Origin: an uncultured Lachnospiraceae bacterium
GTDB taxonomy: Bacteria > Bacillota > Clostridia > Lachnospirales > Lachnospiraceae
DNA: 42,122 bases
Reading direction: 5' to 3'
Assembly (NCBI GenBank): GCA_947625775.1
Contig: CANQPM010000025.1
Location: forward strand, 1-42,122
A program made the translations under genes and the position numbers. Positions 16,334-25,173 of this stretch are shown piece by piece. The notes under the pieces were generated by a model. That model ran no database searches, had not been told where the DNA came from, and saw only the letters and a program-made list of their open reading frames with translations. Each line of letters starts with the position of its first letter. The first letter of the stretch is position 1.

Positions 16334-17923
16334 ATGAAAAAAAGATGGAGCTTATGGCTGGTCCTGTCTATGCTGTTTGTTTTCCTGATGTCTGCGACCG
16401 TGCTTGCGGCTGAGCAGTCAATCACGATTTACAATTGCGTTATTACAGGACAAGAGGTTACTGTGGTTTCGGTAGGACCTGTTGCACAGAGCGATACGGG
16501 CGAGTACTATCTGTTTGAACTAAAGCCCTATGAACTTGGCGTAGGTTCAAGGACTGATTACTGTGCGTCAGCGCTGGCAGCGGAGCTTACGCAGTTTACA
16601 ACTCCTTTGAATTTTAACAAGGCGGATTCAAAGCTTTATTCAAGATTTGTAGTCACGGCATTGCGTGGCGGCGTTTTCGTGCCCGTAAGCCAGGAAATGT
16701 ATATAACTAATCCTGAGGCTGTTGCTACAAAGAACACAAATTATCCCATAAAGTCCAAGAAGGGACTTACCGCAGACTGGAGATATGTTTCAGAATTAAA
16801 GGATTTAGGCGCAGGTTATGCGTCATATGAGCTTGATGTGAGCAGATTTTTTGTCGGCGGCGGCACAAACTATACTTACAACGGCAAGAATTACAGCTTT
16901 AATTCAAGCGTTGTAGCCGAGTATGATATTGTGTGCAAATCGTTTGCTGATACAGGCGCTAATGTTGTAATGGTTATAAAAAATTCTTATAATCCCGCGA
17001 CGGCGGATTTAATTCTGCCAGAGGCGCGTGAGCCTGGCAAGAACTGTTATGCGCTCAACGTAAATGAGCCGGCACCCGCAGAGAAGATTGAAGCGCTGAT
17101 GTCGTTCCTTGCAAACCGTTATTCAGGCTCAAACGGCACAATCCACAGCTGGATTATCGGCAACGAGGTCAATAACAATTCTCCTTGGCATTATATGGGC
17201 AATGTAGATGCTGAAACATTTGCGGCGCAGTATGCTAAAGAAGTGCGTCTCTGCTACAATGCCATCAAGAGCCAGAACGCTGGGGCAAGGGTATTTATCA
17301 ACATTGACCAGAGATGGACGCATACAGACTCTAATCCGCTTGCATATGCGGGCAGGCAGATAGTAGACAGCTTTGCCCAAAATATAAGCAGCAGCGGCAA
17401 CATTGACTGGGGATTATCTATACATCCTCATCCAGTGCCACTGTTTAACTGCCGGTTTTGGAATATTCCCCGTGAGTATGCGGCTTTGAAACTTGTTACA
17501 CATGAGGATAATTCAAAAATGGTAAATCCTTCAAATGTGGACGTGATTACAAACCATATGACGCAGGACTTCCTGCTTTCTCCTAGCGGGGCTGTAAGGC
17601 ATATACTGATTTCGGAGATGGGCTTTACGTCATACAATCCGCAGATACCGACAGACCAGAACATTCAGGCGGCGGCTATGGTATATGCATATAAGCTTAC
17701 GGCATCAAATCCGTTTATCGAGGGCGTAATCATTCACAGACAGATTGATCATGCTTCTGAGGTGGTAAATGACGGAATGGCTGTAGGAATTATGACAGAT
17801 ACAGGCGTACCTAAGGTTGCGTACAATGTATTTAAGTACATGGATACGGCAAATACGTCATATTCAGACGCAATGCTTCCTTATATCGGAGCTTCAAGCT
17901 GGGCTGATTTAGGCGTAAATTAA
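16334..17923 (+). CDS. Secreted DUF5722 family glycosidase-like protein (paralogue 1)
   Basis: 529 residues. I chose ATG 16334 since GGAGG at 16322-16326 is correctly spaced for it, while ATG 16328 is too close. The signal peptide ends near VLA-A (about 26). A beta-sandwich-like part (about 30-130) leads into a TIM-barrel-like part. Its WIIGNEVNNN (Glu278) and ISEMGF (Glu428) match the acid/base and nucleophile positions of clan GH-A glycoside hydrolases. IDQRW and HPHPVPL motifs lie between. Paralogue 2 at 34778 shares all these motifs. Substrate unknown; a role in polysaccharide breakdown or remodelling is an inference. Confidence 0.82.
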   Translation: MKKRWSLWLVLSMLFVFLMSATVLAAEQSITIYNCVITGQEVTVVSVGPVAQSDTGEYYLFELKPYELGVGSRTDYCASALAAELTQFTTPLNFNKADSKLYSRFVVTALRGGVFVPVSQEMYITNPEAVATKNTNYPIKSKKGLTADWRYVSELKDLGAGYASYELDVSRFFVGGGTNYTYNGKNYSFNSSVVAEYDIVCKSFADTGANVVMVIKNSYNPATADLILPEAREPGKNCYALNVNEPAPAEKIEALMSFLANRYSGSNGTIHSWIIGNEVNNNSPWHYMGNVDAETFAAQYAKEVRLCYNAIKSQNAGARVFINIDQRWTHTDSNPLAYAGRQIVDSFAQNISSSGNIDWGLSIHPHPVPLFNCRFWNIPREYAALKLVTHEDNSKMVNPSNVDVITNHMTQDFLLSPSGAVRHILISEMGFTSYNPQIPTDQNIQAAAMVYAYKLTASNPFIEGVIIHRQIDHASEVVNDGMAVGIMTDTGVPKVAYNVFKYMDTANTSYSDAMLPYIGASSWADLGVN

Positions 17924-17946
17924 TTAAATATAATAAAAATATGAGA

Positions 17947-17979
17947 GGGACACAGCCTTTAGGGTTGTGTCCCTGTTTT
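17947..17979 (+). terminator. Intrinsic terminator after DUF5722 paralogue 1
   Basis: An 11-bp stem (GGGACACAGCC against GGTTGTGTCCC, one G-T pair) with a 4-base loop is followed by TGTTTT. It lies 24 bases after the stop codon. Confidence 0.85.
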
Positions 17980-18077
17980 ATACATATGCTATGTATGCGG
18001 AGAGGGTTATGTCATATTTTAAAATTGCGCCATTTAGAGGATTAAAAAAAATAGGAAAGCAGCTTGGTAGTTTTTGG

Positions 18078-18106
18078 TTGTGATTAAACGAAGGTTATGT
18101 TATATT
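18078..18106 (+). promoter_or_regulatory. Sigma-A promoter of the sugar kinase / araD unit
   Basis: TTGTGA at 18078-18083, 17 bases, then TATATT at 18101-18106. It gives a leader of roughly 120 bases before ATG 18235. The gap 17924-18234 holds only the preceding terminator, this promoter and the leader; no clear operator was found. Confidence 0.6.
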
Positions 18107-18234
18107 AAGTATGGAATGTCTTGTCGGTTAATTCGGCAAATGATGGGGAAATTATTGGAAGAACGTTAAGTTTCACGTGGAAAATGCGAGGGACGCGTAT
18201 TTTACAGACATTTAAGAGGAGGTATCTTAATTTT

Positions 18235-19833
18235 ATGGGAAATGACGCAAGGGAAGTTATCGAAAAGGGCGAGGCTGTGCTTGGAATAGAGTTTGGCTCT
18301 ACGCGCATAAAAGCTGTGCTGATAGACAAAAAGCATGAGGTGCTTGCTGTCGGCATACACGACTGGGAGAACCAGCTTGTAAACAATATCTGGACTTACA
18401 GCCTTGACGCCATATGGGGCGGCTTGCAGGCGTGCTATCAGGATTTGGCGGCAAATGTAAAGAAACAGTATGGCGTTGAGATTAAGACGCTTAGCGCGAT
18501 TGGATTCAGCGCAATGATGCATGGATATATGGCGTTTGACCGTGAGGGCGAGCTTTTGGTGCCATTCAGGACTTGGAGGAATACAATCACGCAGCAGGCA
18601 AGCGAGGAGCTGACTAAGCTGTTTGAGTATCATATTCCCCAGAGATGGAGTATTGCGCATCTGTATCAGGCGATTTTGAACGGCGAGGAGCATGTAAAGG
18701 ACATAGCATACTTTACGACGCTTGCGGGCTACATACATTGGAAGCTTAGCGGGGAAAAGGTGCTTGGCATAGGCGAGGCATCGGGAATGTTCCCCATAGA
18801 TATTGAAAAGAAGGACTTTAATGCGAAGATGATAGCTCAGTTTGATGAGCTGATAAAAGATAAGGGCTATGGCTGGAAATTGGCTGAGATTATGCCGAGG
18901 GTGCTTTTGGCAGGTGAGAGCGCGGGTAAGCTTACCGCGGAAGGAGCAAAGCTCCTTGATGTGTCTGGCACTCTGCAGGCTGGAATATCTATGTGTCCGC
19001 CGGAGGGTGACGCGGGCACGGGCATGACTGCGACAAACAGCGTGGCAAAACGCACGGGAAATATTTCGGCGGGTACGTCAGTGTTTGCTATGGCTGTGCT
19101 GGAGAAGGACTTGTCAAAGGCATATGACGAGCTTGACCTTGTGACGACGCCTGACGGCAGCCTTGTGGCTATGGTGCATTGCAACAACTGTACTTCGGAT
19201 TTGAATGCCTGGGTGAATATTTTTAAGGAATTTTATGAGGAGATGGGGCATAAGGCTGATATGAACGAGCTTTATGGCACGCTTTACAGGAAAGCGCTCG
19301 AGGGTGATGCTGACTGCGGAGGGCTTTTGTCGTACGGGTATTTTTCGGGCGAGCATGTGACGGGCTTTGAGGAGGGAAGACCGCTGTTTGTGCGTATGCC
19401 GGATGCGAAGTTTAACCTTGCGAATTTTATGAGGGTGAATTTGTTTACTGCGCTTGGGGCGATTAAAATTGGAATGGATATTCTTTTCAAGGAGGAAAAG
19501 GTGACGCTTGATGAGCTGCTGGGGCATGGCGGACTGTTTAAGACTGAAGGCGTGGGGCAGAGAGTTGTCGCTGCGGCGGTGAATGTGCCTGTGTCCGTGA
19601 TGAAGACTGCAGGTGAGGGCGGTGCTTGGGGCATTGCCGTGCTTGCAAATTATATGCAGGAAAAAGGAAAGGGTGAATCGCTGGGTGATTATCTGAATAA
19701 TAAGGTGTTTGCGGGCGAGGAGTCGTCGCGGGTTGAGCCAGATGCGAAAGATGTGGCTGGATTTGAGAGGTTTATTGAGAGGTATAGGAAAGGGCTTGCG
19801 ATTGAGAGGGTGGCTGTGGATTCAATGAGATAG
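18235..19833 (+). CDS. FGGY-family carbohydrate kinase, probably L-ribulokinase-type
   Basis: 532 residues, cytoplasmic. I chose ATG 18235, with AGGAGG at 18217-18222; the frame stays open back to a TTG at 18121, but that has no ribosome site. The ATP-fold phosphate-1 motif is [16 protein letters not shown] (about 15-30). [11 protein letters not shown] is the typical FGGY sugar-site stretch, and [12 protein letters not shown] and [16 protein letters not shown] are C-terminal nucleotide-site stretches. It phosphorylates a pentulose or related sugar with ATP. The neighbouring araD-type epimerase suggests L-ribulose as substrate, although xylulose-type substrates cannot be excluded. No araA isomerase is in the window. 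Confidence 0.85.
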   Translation: MGNDAREVIEKGEAVLGIEFGSTRIKAVLIDKKHEVLAVGIHDWENQLVNNIWTYSLDAIWGGLQACYQDLAANVKKQYGVEIKTLSAIGFSAMMHGYMAFDREGELLVPFRTWRNTITQQASEELTKLFEYHIPQRWSIAHLYQAILNGEEHVKDIAYFTTLAGYIHWKLSGEKVLGIGEASGMFPIDIEKKDFNAKMIAQFDELIKDKGYGWKLAEIMPRVLLAGESAGKLTAEGAKLLDVSGTLQAGISMCPPEGDAGTGMTATNSVAKRTGNISAGTSVFAMAVLEKDLSKAYDELDLVTTPDGSLVAMVHCNNCTSDLNAWVNIFKEFYEEMGHKADMNELYGTLYRKALEGDADCGGLLSYGYFSGEHVTGFEEGRPLFVRMPDAKFNLANFMRVNLFTALGAIKIGMDILFKEEKVTLDELLGHGGLFKTEGVGQRVVAAAVNVPVSVMKTAGEGGAWGIAVLANYMQEKGKGESLGDYLNNKVFAGEESSRVEPDAKDVAGFERFIERYRKGLAIERVAVDSMR

Positions 19834-19869
19834 GAATGGTAATATAAAGCGAAAGGAAATGTAAGGAAA

Positions 19870-20565
19870 ATGCTTGAGGAATTGAAGAAAAAGGTTTATG
19901 AGGCGAATATGGATTTGCCAAGATACGGGCTTGTTACTTTTACTTGGGGCAATGTGAGCGCGATTGACAGGGAGAGCGGGATGTTTGTCATCAAGCCGAG
20001 CGGCGTGGATTATGACCTTTTGAAGCCCGAGGATATGGTAGTTATGGATTTGAACGGGAATAAGGTTGAGGGGAAGTATAATCCGTCGTCTGATACGGCT
20101 ACGCACTTGGAGCTTTACAAGGCTTTTCCTGAGATTGGCGGGGTGGTGCATACGCACTCTACATATGCGACGAGCTGGGCGCAGGCGGGGAGGAGTATTC
20201 CCTGCTACGGTACGACGCATGCCGATTATATGTATGGGGAAATTCCATGTGCGCGGGTGCTTACTAAGGAGGAGATGGACGAGGGGTATGAGAAAAATAC
20301 GGGGACTATCATTATAGAAACATTTAAGGATAGGGATTATATGGCTGTGCCTGCTGTGCTTTGCAAAAACCATGGACCGTTTGCGTGGGGAAAAAATGCT
20401 AAAGAGGCTGTGCACAATGCTGTAGTGCTTGAGGAAGTCGCAAAGATGGCGCTTTTCACGGAGCAGCTAAAGCCTGATGTGGAGCCTGCGCCGCAGCGTA
20501 TTCAGGATAAGCATTATTTTAGGAAGCACGGAGCTAACGCTTATTATGGAAATAAAATTGAATAA
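19870..20565 (+). CDS. araD: L-ribulose-5-phosphate 4-epimerase
   Basis: 231 residues, the usual length. This zinc enzyme of the class II aldolase fold converts L-ribulose 5-phosphate to D-xylulose 5-phosphate in L-arabinose use. The zinc ligands are seen as HTH (His94, His96) and His168 in [15 protein letters not shown] carries the conserved Asp75, and TWGNVS and KPSGV line the phosphate site. It follows the sugar kinase by 36 bases, forming a short arabinose-type unit. The D-xylulose 5-phosphate product is a direct substrate of the transketolase encoded next. The start is fixed by conserved N-terminal residues. Confidence 0.93.
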   Translation: MLEELKKKVYEANMDLPRYGLVTFTWGNVSAIDRESGMFVIKPSGVDYDLLKPEDMVVMDLNGNKVEGKYNPSSDTATHLELYKAFPEIGGVVHTHSTYATSWAQAGRSIPCYGTTHADYMYGEIPCARVLTKEEMDEGYEKNTGTIIIETFKDRDYMAVPAVLCKNHGPFAWGKNAKEAVHNAVVLEEVAKMALFTEQLKPDVEPAPQRIQDKHYFRKHGANAYYGNKIE

Positions 20566-20581
20566 CGATCAAACACAGTGG

Positions 20582-20647
20582 TTTATAGGCGTTTGCGGAA
20601 CTCTACTCAATAACGTAGAATTTAGAACAATTTTCGCAATTACCTAA
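20582..20647. repeat. Small intergenic inverted-repeat element (short copy)
   Basis: The ends TATAGGCGTTTGCGGAAC and, on the other strand, TTAGGTAATTGCGAAAAT are inverted matches. An internal hairpin (TCTAC against GTAGA) lies between. The left arm resembles the left arm of the 188-base palindrome at 40139-40326, including the string TCTACTCAATAACGTAGAATT with a few changes. It may be a decayed or internally deleted copy of the same family. Confidence 0.5.
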
Positions 20648-20755
20648 CAGCTGCTAAGCGATAAGGTGAGCGTCAGTACAGCGTGTCACGAAAGATGTTG
20701 CTGTATTGCTGCTGAAAATTGAAATTAGCAATTATCAGGCAGAAATAGCTAAAAT

Positions 20756-20784
20756 TTGTATATACGCATTTAGCTGTGTATGAT
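20756..20784 (+). promoter_or_regulatory. Probable sigma-A promoter of the transketolase pair
   Basis: TTGTAT at 20756-20761, 17 bases, TATGAT at 20779-20784. This lies 41 bases before the start codon and downstream of the repeat element. It implies that the transketolase genes can be expressed apart from the sugar kinase and araD. Confidence 0.55.
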
Positions 20785-20824
20785 AAATTAATTTATATAA
20801 GTATTAAGAACGGAGGAAAACGCA

Positions 20825-21664
20825 ATGACAAATTTAGAGCTTCAAAAAATGGCGAATGAAGTTCGTAAAGGTATCGTGACGGGCGTGCATGCTGCGAAGG
20901 CGGGGCATCCGGGCGGCTCGCTGTCGGCGGCGGATATTTTTACATTTCTCTACTTTGAGGAGATGAATATCGACCCTAAAAATCCAAAGAAGGAGGACAG
21001 GGACAGGTTTGTGCTGTCTAAGGGGCATACGGCGCCGGGGCTTTATTCGGCGCTTGCAAACCGTGGGTATTTTCCAGTGGAGGATTTAAAAACTCTTAGA
21101 AAGCTTGGCTCATACTTACAGGGACATCCTTGTATGCAGAGCGTTCCAGGGGTAGACATGTCGTCGGGCTCGCTTGGACAGGGGATTTCTGTGGCGTGCG
21201 GAATGGCGCTTGGCGCGAAGCTTTCAAATGCTGATTACCGCGTATATACGCTGCTTGGCGACGGTGAGCTTGAGGAAGGTCAGGTCTGGGAAGCTTCGAT
21301 GTTTGCGGGACACAGAAAGCTCGACAATTTGTGTGTGATAGTTGACAACAACGGACTGCAGATTGACGGCAGCATTGATGATGTATGCTCGCCTAATCCG
21401 ATTGACAAGAAGTTTGAGGCATTTAATTTCCATGTAATAAATCTTGCCAATGCGCATGATTTCGACCAGATACGCGCGGCGTTTAAGGAGGCAAGGGCGA
21501 CTAAGGGAATGCCTACGGCGATAATCGCCCATTCTTTAAAGGGCAAGGGCGTTTCGTTTATGGAGGGCAGCATAGACTGGCACGGCAAGGCGCCGAATGA
21601 TGAGGAGTATGCTGTGGCTATGGCTGATTTGGAGAGGATAGGTGAAGAATTATGTCAGAAGTAA
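20825..21664 (+). CDS. Transketolase, N-terminal (thiamine diphosphate) subunit
   Basis: 279 residues, the usual size of the split N-terminal subunit. It carries the thiamine diphosphate site: GHPGGSLSAADI near residue 28, SKGH, and the GDG...N motif (GDGELEEGQVWEA, then VDNNGLQIDG). With the second subunit it transfers two-carbon units between xylulose 5-phosphate, ribose 5-phosphate and erythrose 4-phosphate. A CGGAGG site precedes ATG 20825. Its stop overlaps the start of the next gene by 13 bases, so the two are translationally coupled. Confidence 0.95.
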   Translation: MTNLELQKMANEVRKGIVTGVHAAKAGHPGGSLSAADIFTFLYFEEMNIDPKNPKKEDRDRFVLSKGHTAPGLYSALANRGYFPVEDLKTLRKLGSYLQGHPCMQSVPGVDMSSGSLGQGISVACGMALGAKLSNADYRVYTLLGDGELEEGQVWEASMFAGHRKLDNLCVIVDNNGLQIDGSIDDVCSPNPIDKKFEAFNFHVINLANAHDFDQIRAAFKEARATKGMPTAIIAHSLKGKGVSFMEGSIDWHGKAPNDEEYAVAMADLERIGEELCQK

Positions 21665-22596
21665 AGAAGATTGCGACCAGAGAGAGCTATGGCAATGCTC
21701 TTGTTGAGATAGGTAAGGAAAATCCCAATCTTGTAGTGCTTGACGCGGATCTTGCGGCGGCTACAAAGACGGGAATGTTCAGAAAGGCGTTTCCGGACAG
21801 GCATATTGACTGCGGCATCGCGGAGTGCAATATGACGGGAATCGCGGCGGGGCTTTCACTTTCGGGCAAGATTCCGTTTATGAGCTCGTTTGCGATGTTT
21901 GCGGCGGGGCGCGCGTTTGAGCAGGTGAGGAACTCTATCGGCTATCCGCACCTCAATGTAAAGATCGGCGCTACGCACGCGGGCATTACCGTGGGAGAAG
22001 ACGGAGCCTCGCACCAGTGCAATGAGGATATTGCGCTGATGAGGACTATTCCTGGCATGGTGGTTATGTGCCCGGCTGATGATGTCGAGGCGCGCGCGGC
22101 TGTCAGGGCGGCTGTCGAGTATGTAGGACCTGTGTACATACGTTTTGGGCGCGCGGCTGTGCCTGTGATTAATGACAGGTCTGATTACAAGTTTGAGATT
22201 GGCAAGGGAACTGTGGTAAGAGAAGGTACTGATGTCACTATAGTGGCGACGGGCATATGCGTTGATTCGGCGCTTGGTGCGGCTGGGCTTCTTGAAGAAC
22301 AGGGCGTGAGCGCGGAGGTTATCAATATTTGCACGATTAAGCCGCTTGACGAGGAGATTATCGTCAATTCCGCAAAGAAGACGGGCAAGGTAGTGACGGC
22401 TGAGGAGCACTCCGTTATCGGCGGGCTGGGAAGCGCTGTCTGCGACGCGCTCTGCAAGCATTATCCCGTGCCTGTGTATAAGATTGGCATGCAGGACGTG
22501 TTTGGCGAGTCGGGCTCTGCGGCTGCGCTTGTGGAAAAGTACAGGCTTGACGCTAAAGGCGTTTATGAGCAGGTTAAGGAATTTTTAGGGAAATAA
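21652..22596 (+). CDS. Transketolase, C-terminal (pyrimidine-binding) subunit
   Basis: 314 residues. The pyrimidine-binding domain has the conserved Glu in CGIAECNMTGIAAGLS and the MFAAGRAFEQVRN stretch. A C-terminal transketolase domain (TIVATGICVDSAL, EEHSVIGGLGSAVCD) follows. It pairs with the subunit at 20825 to make one active enzyme; the 13-base overlap supports equal expression. Together with the kinase and epimerase it routes pentose into the non-oxidative pentose phosphate pathway. A related split 1-deoxyxylulose-5-phosphate synthase is less likely given the N-subunit motifs. Confidence 0.95.
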   Translation: MSEVKKIATRESYGNALVEIGKENPNLVVLDADLAAATKTGMFRKAFPDRHIDCGIAECNMTGIAAGLSLSGKIPFMSSFAMFAAGRAFEQVRNSIGYPHLNVKIGATHAGITVGEDGASHQCNEDIALMRTIPGMVVMCPADDVEARAAVRAAVEYVGPVYIRFGRAAVPVINDRSDYKFEIGKGTVVREGTDVTIVATGICVDSALGAAGLLEEQGVSAEVINICTIKPLDEEIIVNSAKKTGKVVTAEEHSVIGGLGSAVCDALCKHYPVPVYKIGMQDVFGESGSAAALVEKYRLDAKGVYEQVKEFLGK

Positions 22597-22684
22597 TTTT
22601 GAAGTGATTTGACACCAAAGGCATTTATAGACAGATTAGAGAGCTTTTAACAAGTAATTTTGGACAAAACAAAAATGCAAAAAT

Positions 22685-22718
22685 AAAAAGGACACTTGTT
22701 TGCGCGGGTGTCCTTTTT
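22685..22718 (+). terminator. Intrinsic terminator after the transketolase genes
   Basis: An 11-bp stem (AAAAAGGACAC against GTGTCCTTTTT) with a GC-rich loop ends in a T-run. It lies 88 bases after the stop. The A-run before the stem could also serve on the other strand, but no gene points that way. Confidence 0.85.
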
Positions 22719-22807
22719 GGGTATGACGGTACGCTGTCAGTCTGTAGGGATGTCTGACTGAATGAAGAAAGTTAATGAAAATTGTTTTTGGTGGCAATTA
22801 GCAAAGG

Positions 22808-23671
22808 ATGGTAATTATTGCTGTGATGGAAGTAAAGAATGTAGAATTGTTAAATAACGATGCGTATTTTATGGAAATTGTAAATAACATGATAGTAGTA
22901 AATAATAATTACAAAGGACTAATTATTTTTGACAGCGAACTTAGATTAATTGAAAAAATAGAATTAATTGAAGAATTGACTATATATGCTTCGTTCAAAA
23001 ATGGCAATAAAATTTTACTGTTTTGTCCTGATAATGGTTGTTTCATTTATGTTAATATAGAGTTACGCATGAAAAAAATAATTCCATTAACAGAATTTGA
23101 TAATTATTTATTTTCTACGATATATGATTGGAACCAGGAAAATTTGATTTTATCAGATTATCAAGGTCATTTTATTAAAGTGGATTTGAATAAGGGAGTT
23201 CTTGTTAAAGTGGATTCGAATGATATGGAGTGTCAGAATATCAGAGAAGATTATGATAAATTAAGCGGGGTAAAAATTTACAAGGTATGTGGCTTGGAAA
23301 AAGAGGCATTCATACAATTTTCTGATTCGAACTACAGTTTAGTTGATTACAAGCAAAATATAAATATTCTTCAGAATTTTGAAAAAGAGCAGTATCACGA
23401 TTTTGAAGCAATAAATGGCTATTTAGCAAAAATTGGTGAAAACAAAGTAGAAATTTTATTTAATAACAATATAGAAGTATGCTATTCTTCAGAATACTAT
23501 GACTTTTTGAAAGGAAAATTTATGCTTGAAAATGGAGAAGTATATTTATTCTTATTAAGTGGTAATAGATTAGATCCTAATCATATTAAAATTGAAAAAC
23601 TGTTTGTACAAACATATACGGAAAATGATGGCAGTATGCACAGCGGTACAGGCTCACTATTCGATAGATAA
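22808..23671 (+). CDS. AT-rich orphan gene, possible beta-propeller protein
   Basis: 287 residues as drawn from ATG 22808. ATG 22826 is also possible, and neither has a good ribosome site. The product is cytoplasmic, without signal peptide or membrane helix. Strand-turn-strand blocks repeat through the length (NNYKGLIIFDSELRLIEKI, GNKILLFCPDNGCFIYVN, ENLILSDYQGHFIKVD), which suggests a propeller. The coding sequence is clearly richer in A and T, and in Asn and Ile codons, than the flanking metabolic genes, a sign of transfer. It stands alone between two terminators. I do not recognise the family; an orphan immunity or accessory protein is conceivable but unsupported. Confidence 0.65.
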   Translation: MVIIAVMEVKNVELLNNDAYFMEIVNNMIVVNNNYKGLIIFDSELRLIEKIELIEELTIYASFKNGNKILLFCPDNGCFIYVNIELRMKKIIPLTEFDNYLFSTIYDWNQENLILSDYQGHFIKVDLNKGVLVKVDSNDMECQNIREDYDKLSGVKIYKVCGLEKEAFIQFSDSNYSLVDYKQNINILQNFEKEQYHDFEAINGYLAKIGENKVEILFNNNIEVCYSSEYYDFLKGKFMLENGEVYLFLLSGNRLDPNHIKIEKLFVQTYTENDGSMHSGTGSLFDR

Positions 23672-23730
23672 CTTCCGATTGCCAAATTAATGTCGTGCGC
23701 AGTTACAATTAAAACAGAAACACATTATCA

Positions 23731-23762
23731 AAGCGTATAGAATAAAATCTATGCGTTTTTTG
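23731..23762 (+). terminator. Intrinsic terminator after the AT-rich orphan gene
   Basis: An 8-9 bp stem (GCGTATAGA against TCTATGCG, with a G-T pair) around a 6-base A-rich loop is followed by TTTTTT. It lies 60 bases after the stop. Confidence 0.75.
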
Positions 23763-23815
23763 TGTTATAGACATTTACAGCGTCAACGCAGAAAGGAGAT
23801 AGGGCTAAATAGCTG

Positions 23816-23844
23816 TTGCAAGGTATTGCATTTTAAGGTATTAT
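23816..23844 (+). promoter_or_regulatory. Probable sigma-A promoter of the Rpn/transposase-like gene
   Basis: TTGCAA at 23816-23821, 17 bases, TATTAT at 23839-23844. The implied leader is about 30 bases and contains GGAGG shortly before the GTG start. Confidence 0.6.
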
Positions 23845-23880
23845 AAAACTAGCAAAACACAGAAAAACGGAGGACACCAA

Positions 23881-24855
23881 GTGCAGAACAAAATATCAGG
23901 CATAATTGACACGGCCAGTCAGGAGGCACAGTATGATGCTTGTGTAAAACGCATTTTATCTGAAAAGATAATACTTGCATGGATATTGAAGGAATGTGTC
24001 GATGAATTTAAACAATACTCAATCCCAAAGATTATGAAGGAATGTATAGAGGGAGAGCCAAAGATATCTACAGTAGCGGTAGACCAAGATGAGCTGGACT
24101 ACACAGAGGACGCAGACGATGCTGACACAGCAATTGAAGGACAGAATACAGAAGACAACTCAATTAAAGAAGGCAAGGTTTACTATGACATACGCTTTTC
24201 AGCTGTAGTTCCCGACACAAAGGAGCCAATCCACTTGATAATAAACATAGAAGCGCAAAAAAGCGACAAAACTACATACCCTATTATCAAGCGGGCAATA
24301 TACTATGTAAGTCGCATGATATCAGCTCAGAAAAATAAAGTTTTCACCAAAAGCCATTATGAAAAAATACGCAAGGTCTATTCAATCTGGATATTGATGA
24401 ATACAGATGAGGACAGGGCAAATACTGTTACAAAATATAGCATTTCAGAGCAAAACGTTATTGGCGCATATAAGGAAAAGGAAAGCAGCTATGATTTACT
24501 TACCGTAATTATGCTGGGCTTAGGAAATGCTCAAAATGCGGAGGATAAGCCGATACTAAAGCTGTTGGACATATTGCTGTCGTTAGACACGAAACCAAAT
24601 AAAAAGAAAGAAATACTTGAAAAGGATTTTAATATTCCAATGCCAGCATCAATAAATGAGGAGGCGAACGTTATGTGTAATTTAGGTGAAGGGATTAGGG
24701 AACAGGCGTATGAACAGGCAAGAGTGGAAGCTGTGCTTAATATGATGAAATCACTGAAATTAAGCGCAGAAGAAGCTGTGAATGCAGTCGGCATATCCGA
24801 CAAGGACAGGCAGCCCATATTAGATATGGTAAGTAAAAAGCTTGCGGCAAAATAG
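23881..24855 (+). CDS. PD-(D/E)XK nuclease family protein (Rpn / putative transposase)
   Basis: 324 residues, GTG start supported by GGAGG about ten bases upstream. The nuclease core has Asp103 in VYYDIRFSAV and Glu124-Ala-Gln-Lys127 in INIEAQKS, the D...ExK signature of the fold. IIKRAIYYVSRMISAQ is a stretch common in this group. An acidic, low-complexity insertion (about 66-95) precedes the catalytic Asp. The C-terminal EQAYEQARVEAVLNMMKS helix and the LSAEEAVNAVGIS tail are typical of Rpn/PDDEXK_2 proteins. Members are recombination-promoting nucleases that are widespread and multi-copy in gut Clostridia. It has its own promoter and terminator and appears intact. Confidence 0.85.
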   Translation: MQNKISGIIDTASQEAQYDACVKRILSEKIILAWILKECVDEFKQYSIPKIMKECIEGEPKISTVAVDQDELDYTEDADDADTAIEGQNTEDNSIKEGKVYYDIRFSAVVPDTKEPIHLIINIEAQKSDKTTYPIIKRAIYYVSRMISAQKNKVFTKSHYEKIRKVYSIWILMNTDEDRANTVTKYSISEQNVIGAYKEKESSYDLLTVIMLGLGNAQNAEDKPILKLLDILLSLDTKPNKKKEILEKDFNIPMPASINEEANVMCNLGEGIREQAYEQARVEAVLNMMKSLKLSAEEAVNAVGISDKDRQPILDMVSKKLAAK

Positions 24856-24882
24856 TCAACTATTTTATAACAATACCACTCT

Positions 24883-24936
24883 AACAACAGCGGCAGGGTA
24901 GAATAAAAAGCCCATGCCGCTGTTGTCGGTATTTTT
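24883..24936 (+). terminator. Strong intrinsic terminator after the Rpn-like gene
   Basis: A long stem (ACAACAGCGGCA against TGCCGCTGTTGT, extended by GG/CC) with an A-rich loop is followed by CGGTATTTTT. It lies about 28 bases after the stop and touches the 3' end of the minus-strand gene remnant. Confidence 0.8.
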
Positions 24937-25173
24937 AATTGCATTTTGTATGAAGGCTATGTGAATTGGTACCAAATACATGTGCATCTGCACAAAACCA
25001 AGCTTTATATTCCCCTTTTGTCGGTTTATCAAACTCCTTTCGTCGTTACCAACCTCGTTTAATTTCCTCAGGACTTGTTATCGACTTTTTATTCACAAAC
25101 CGTCTGCAGCGCCTTTCAATATTTTCTAATTGATTTGAGCTTAATCCTGATGCCTTGTCTTTAAATTGTTCAT
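24935..25173 (-). pseudogene. Remnant of a small gene (frameshift at the start, one internal stop)
   Basis: On the minus strand AAAGGAG precedes ATG (complement of 25171-25173), but that frame stops after ten codons. One base over, a frame of 78 codons runs from 25171 to a stop at 24935-24937, reading EQFKDKASGLSSNQLENIER and so on, with a single TAA at 25046-25048. A lost G after ATG would restore Met-Glu-Gln-Phe. After the internal stop the frame continues with a normal-looking composition (RRKEFDKPTKGEYKAWFCAD). I do not recognise the family. Confidence 0.4.

Noticed and set aside
18121-18234. N-terminal extension of the FGGY kinase from TTG 18121
   Set aside because: No ribosome site is present there, while AGGAGG at 18217-18222 precedes ATG 18235, which starts at the normal family N-terminus.
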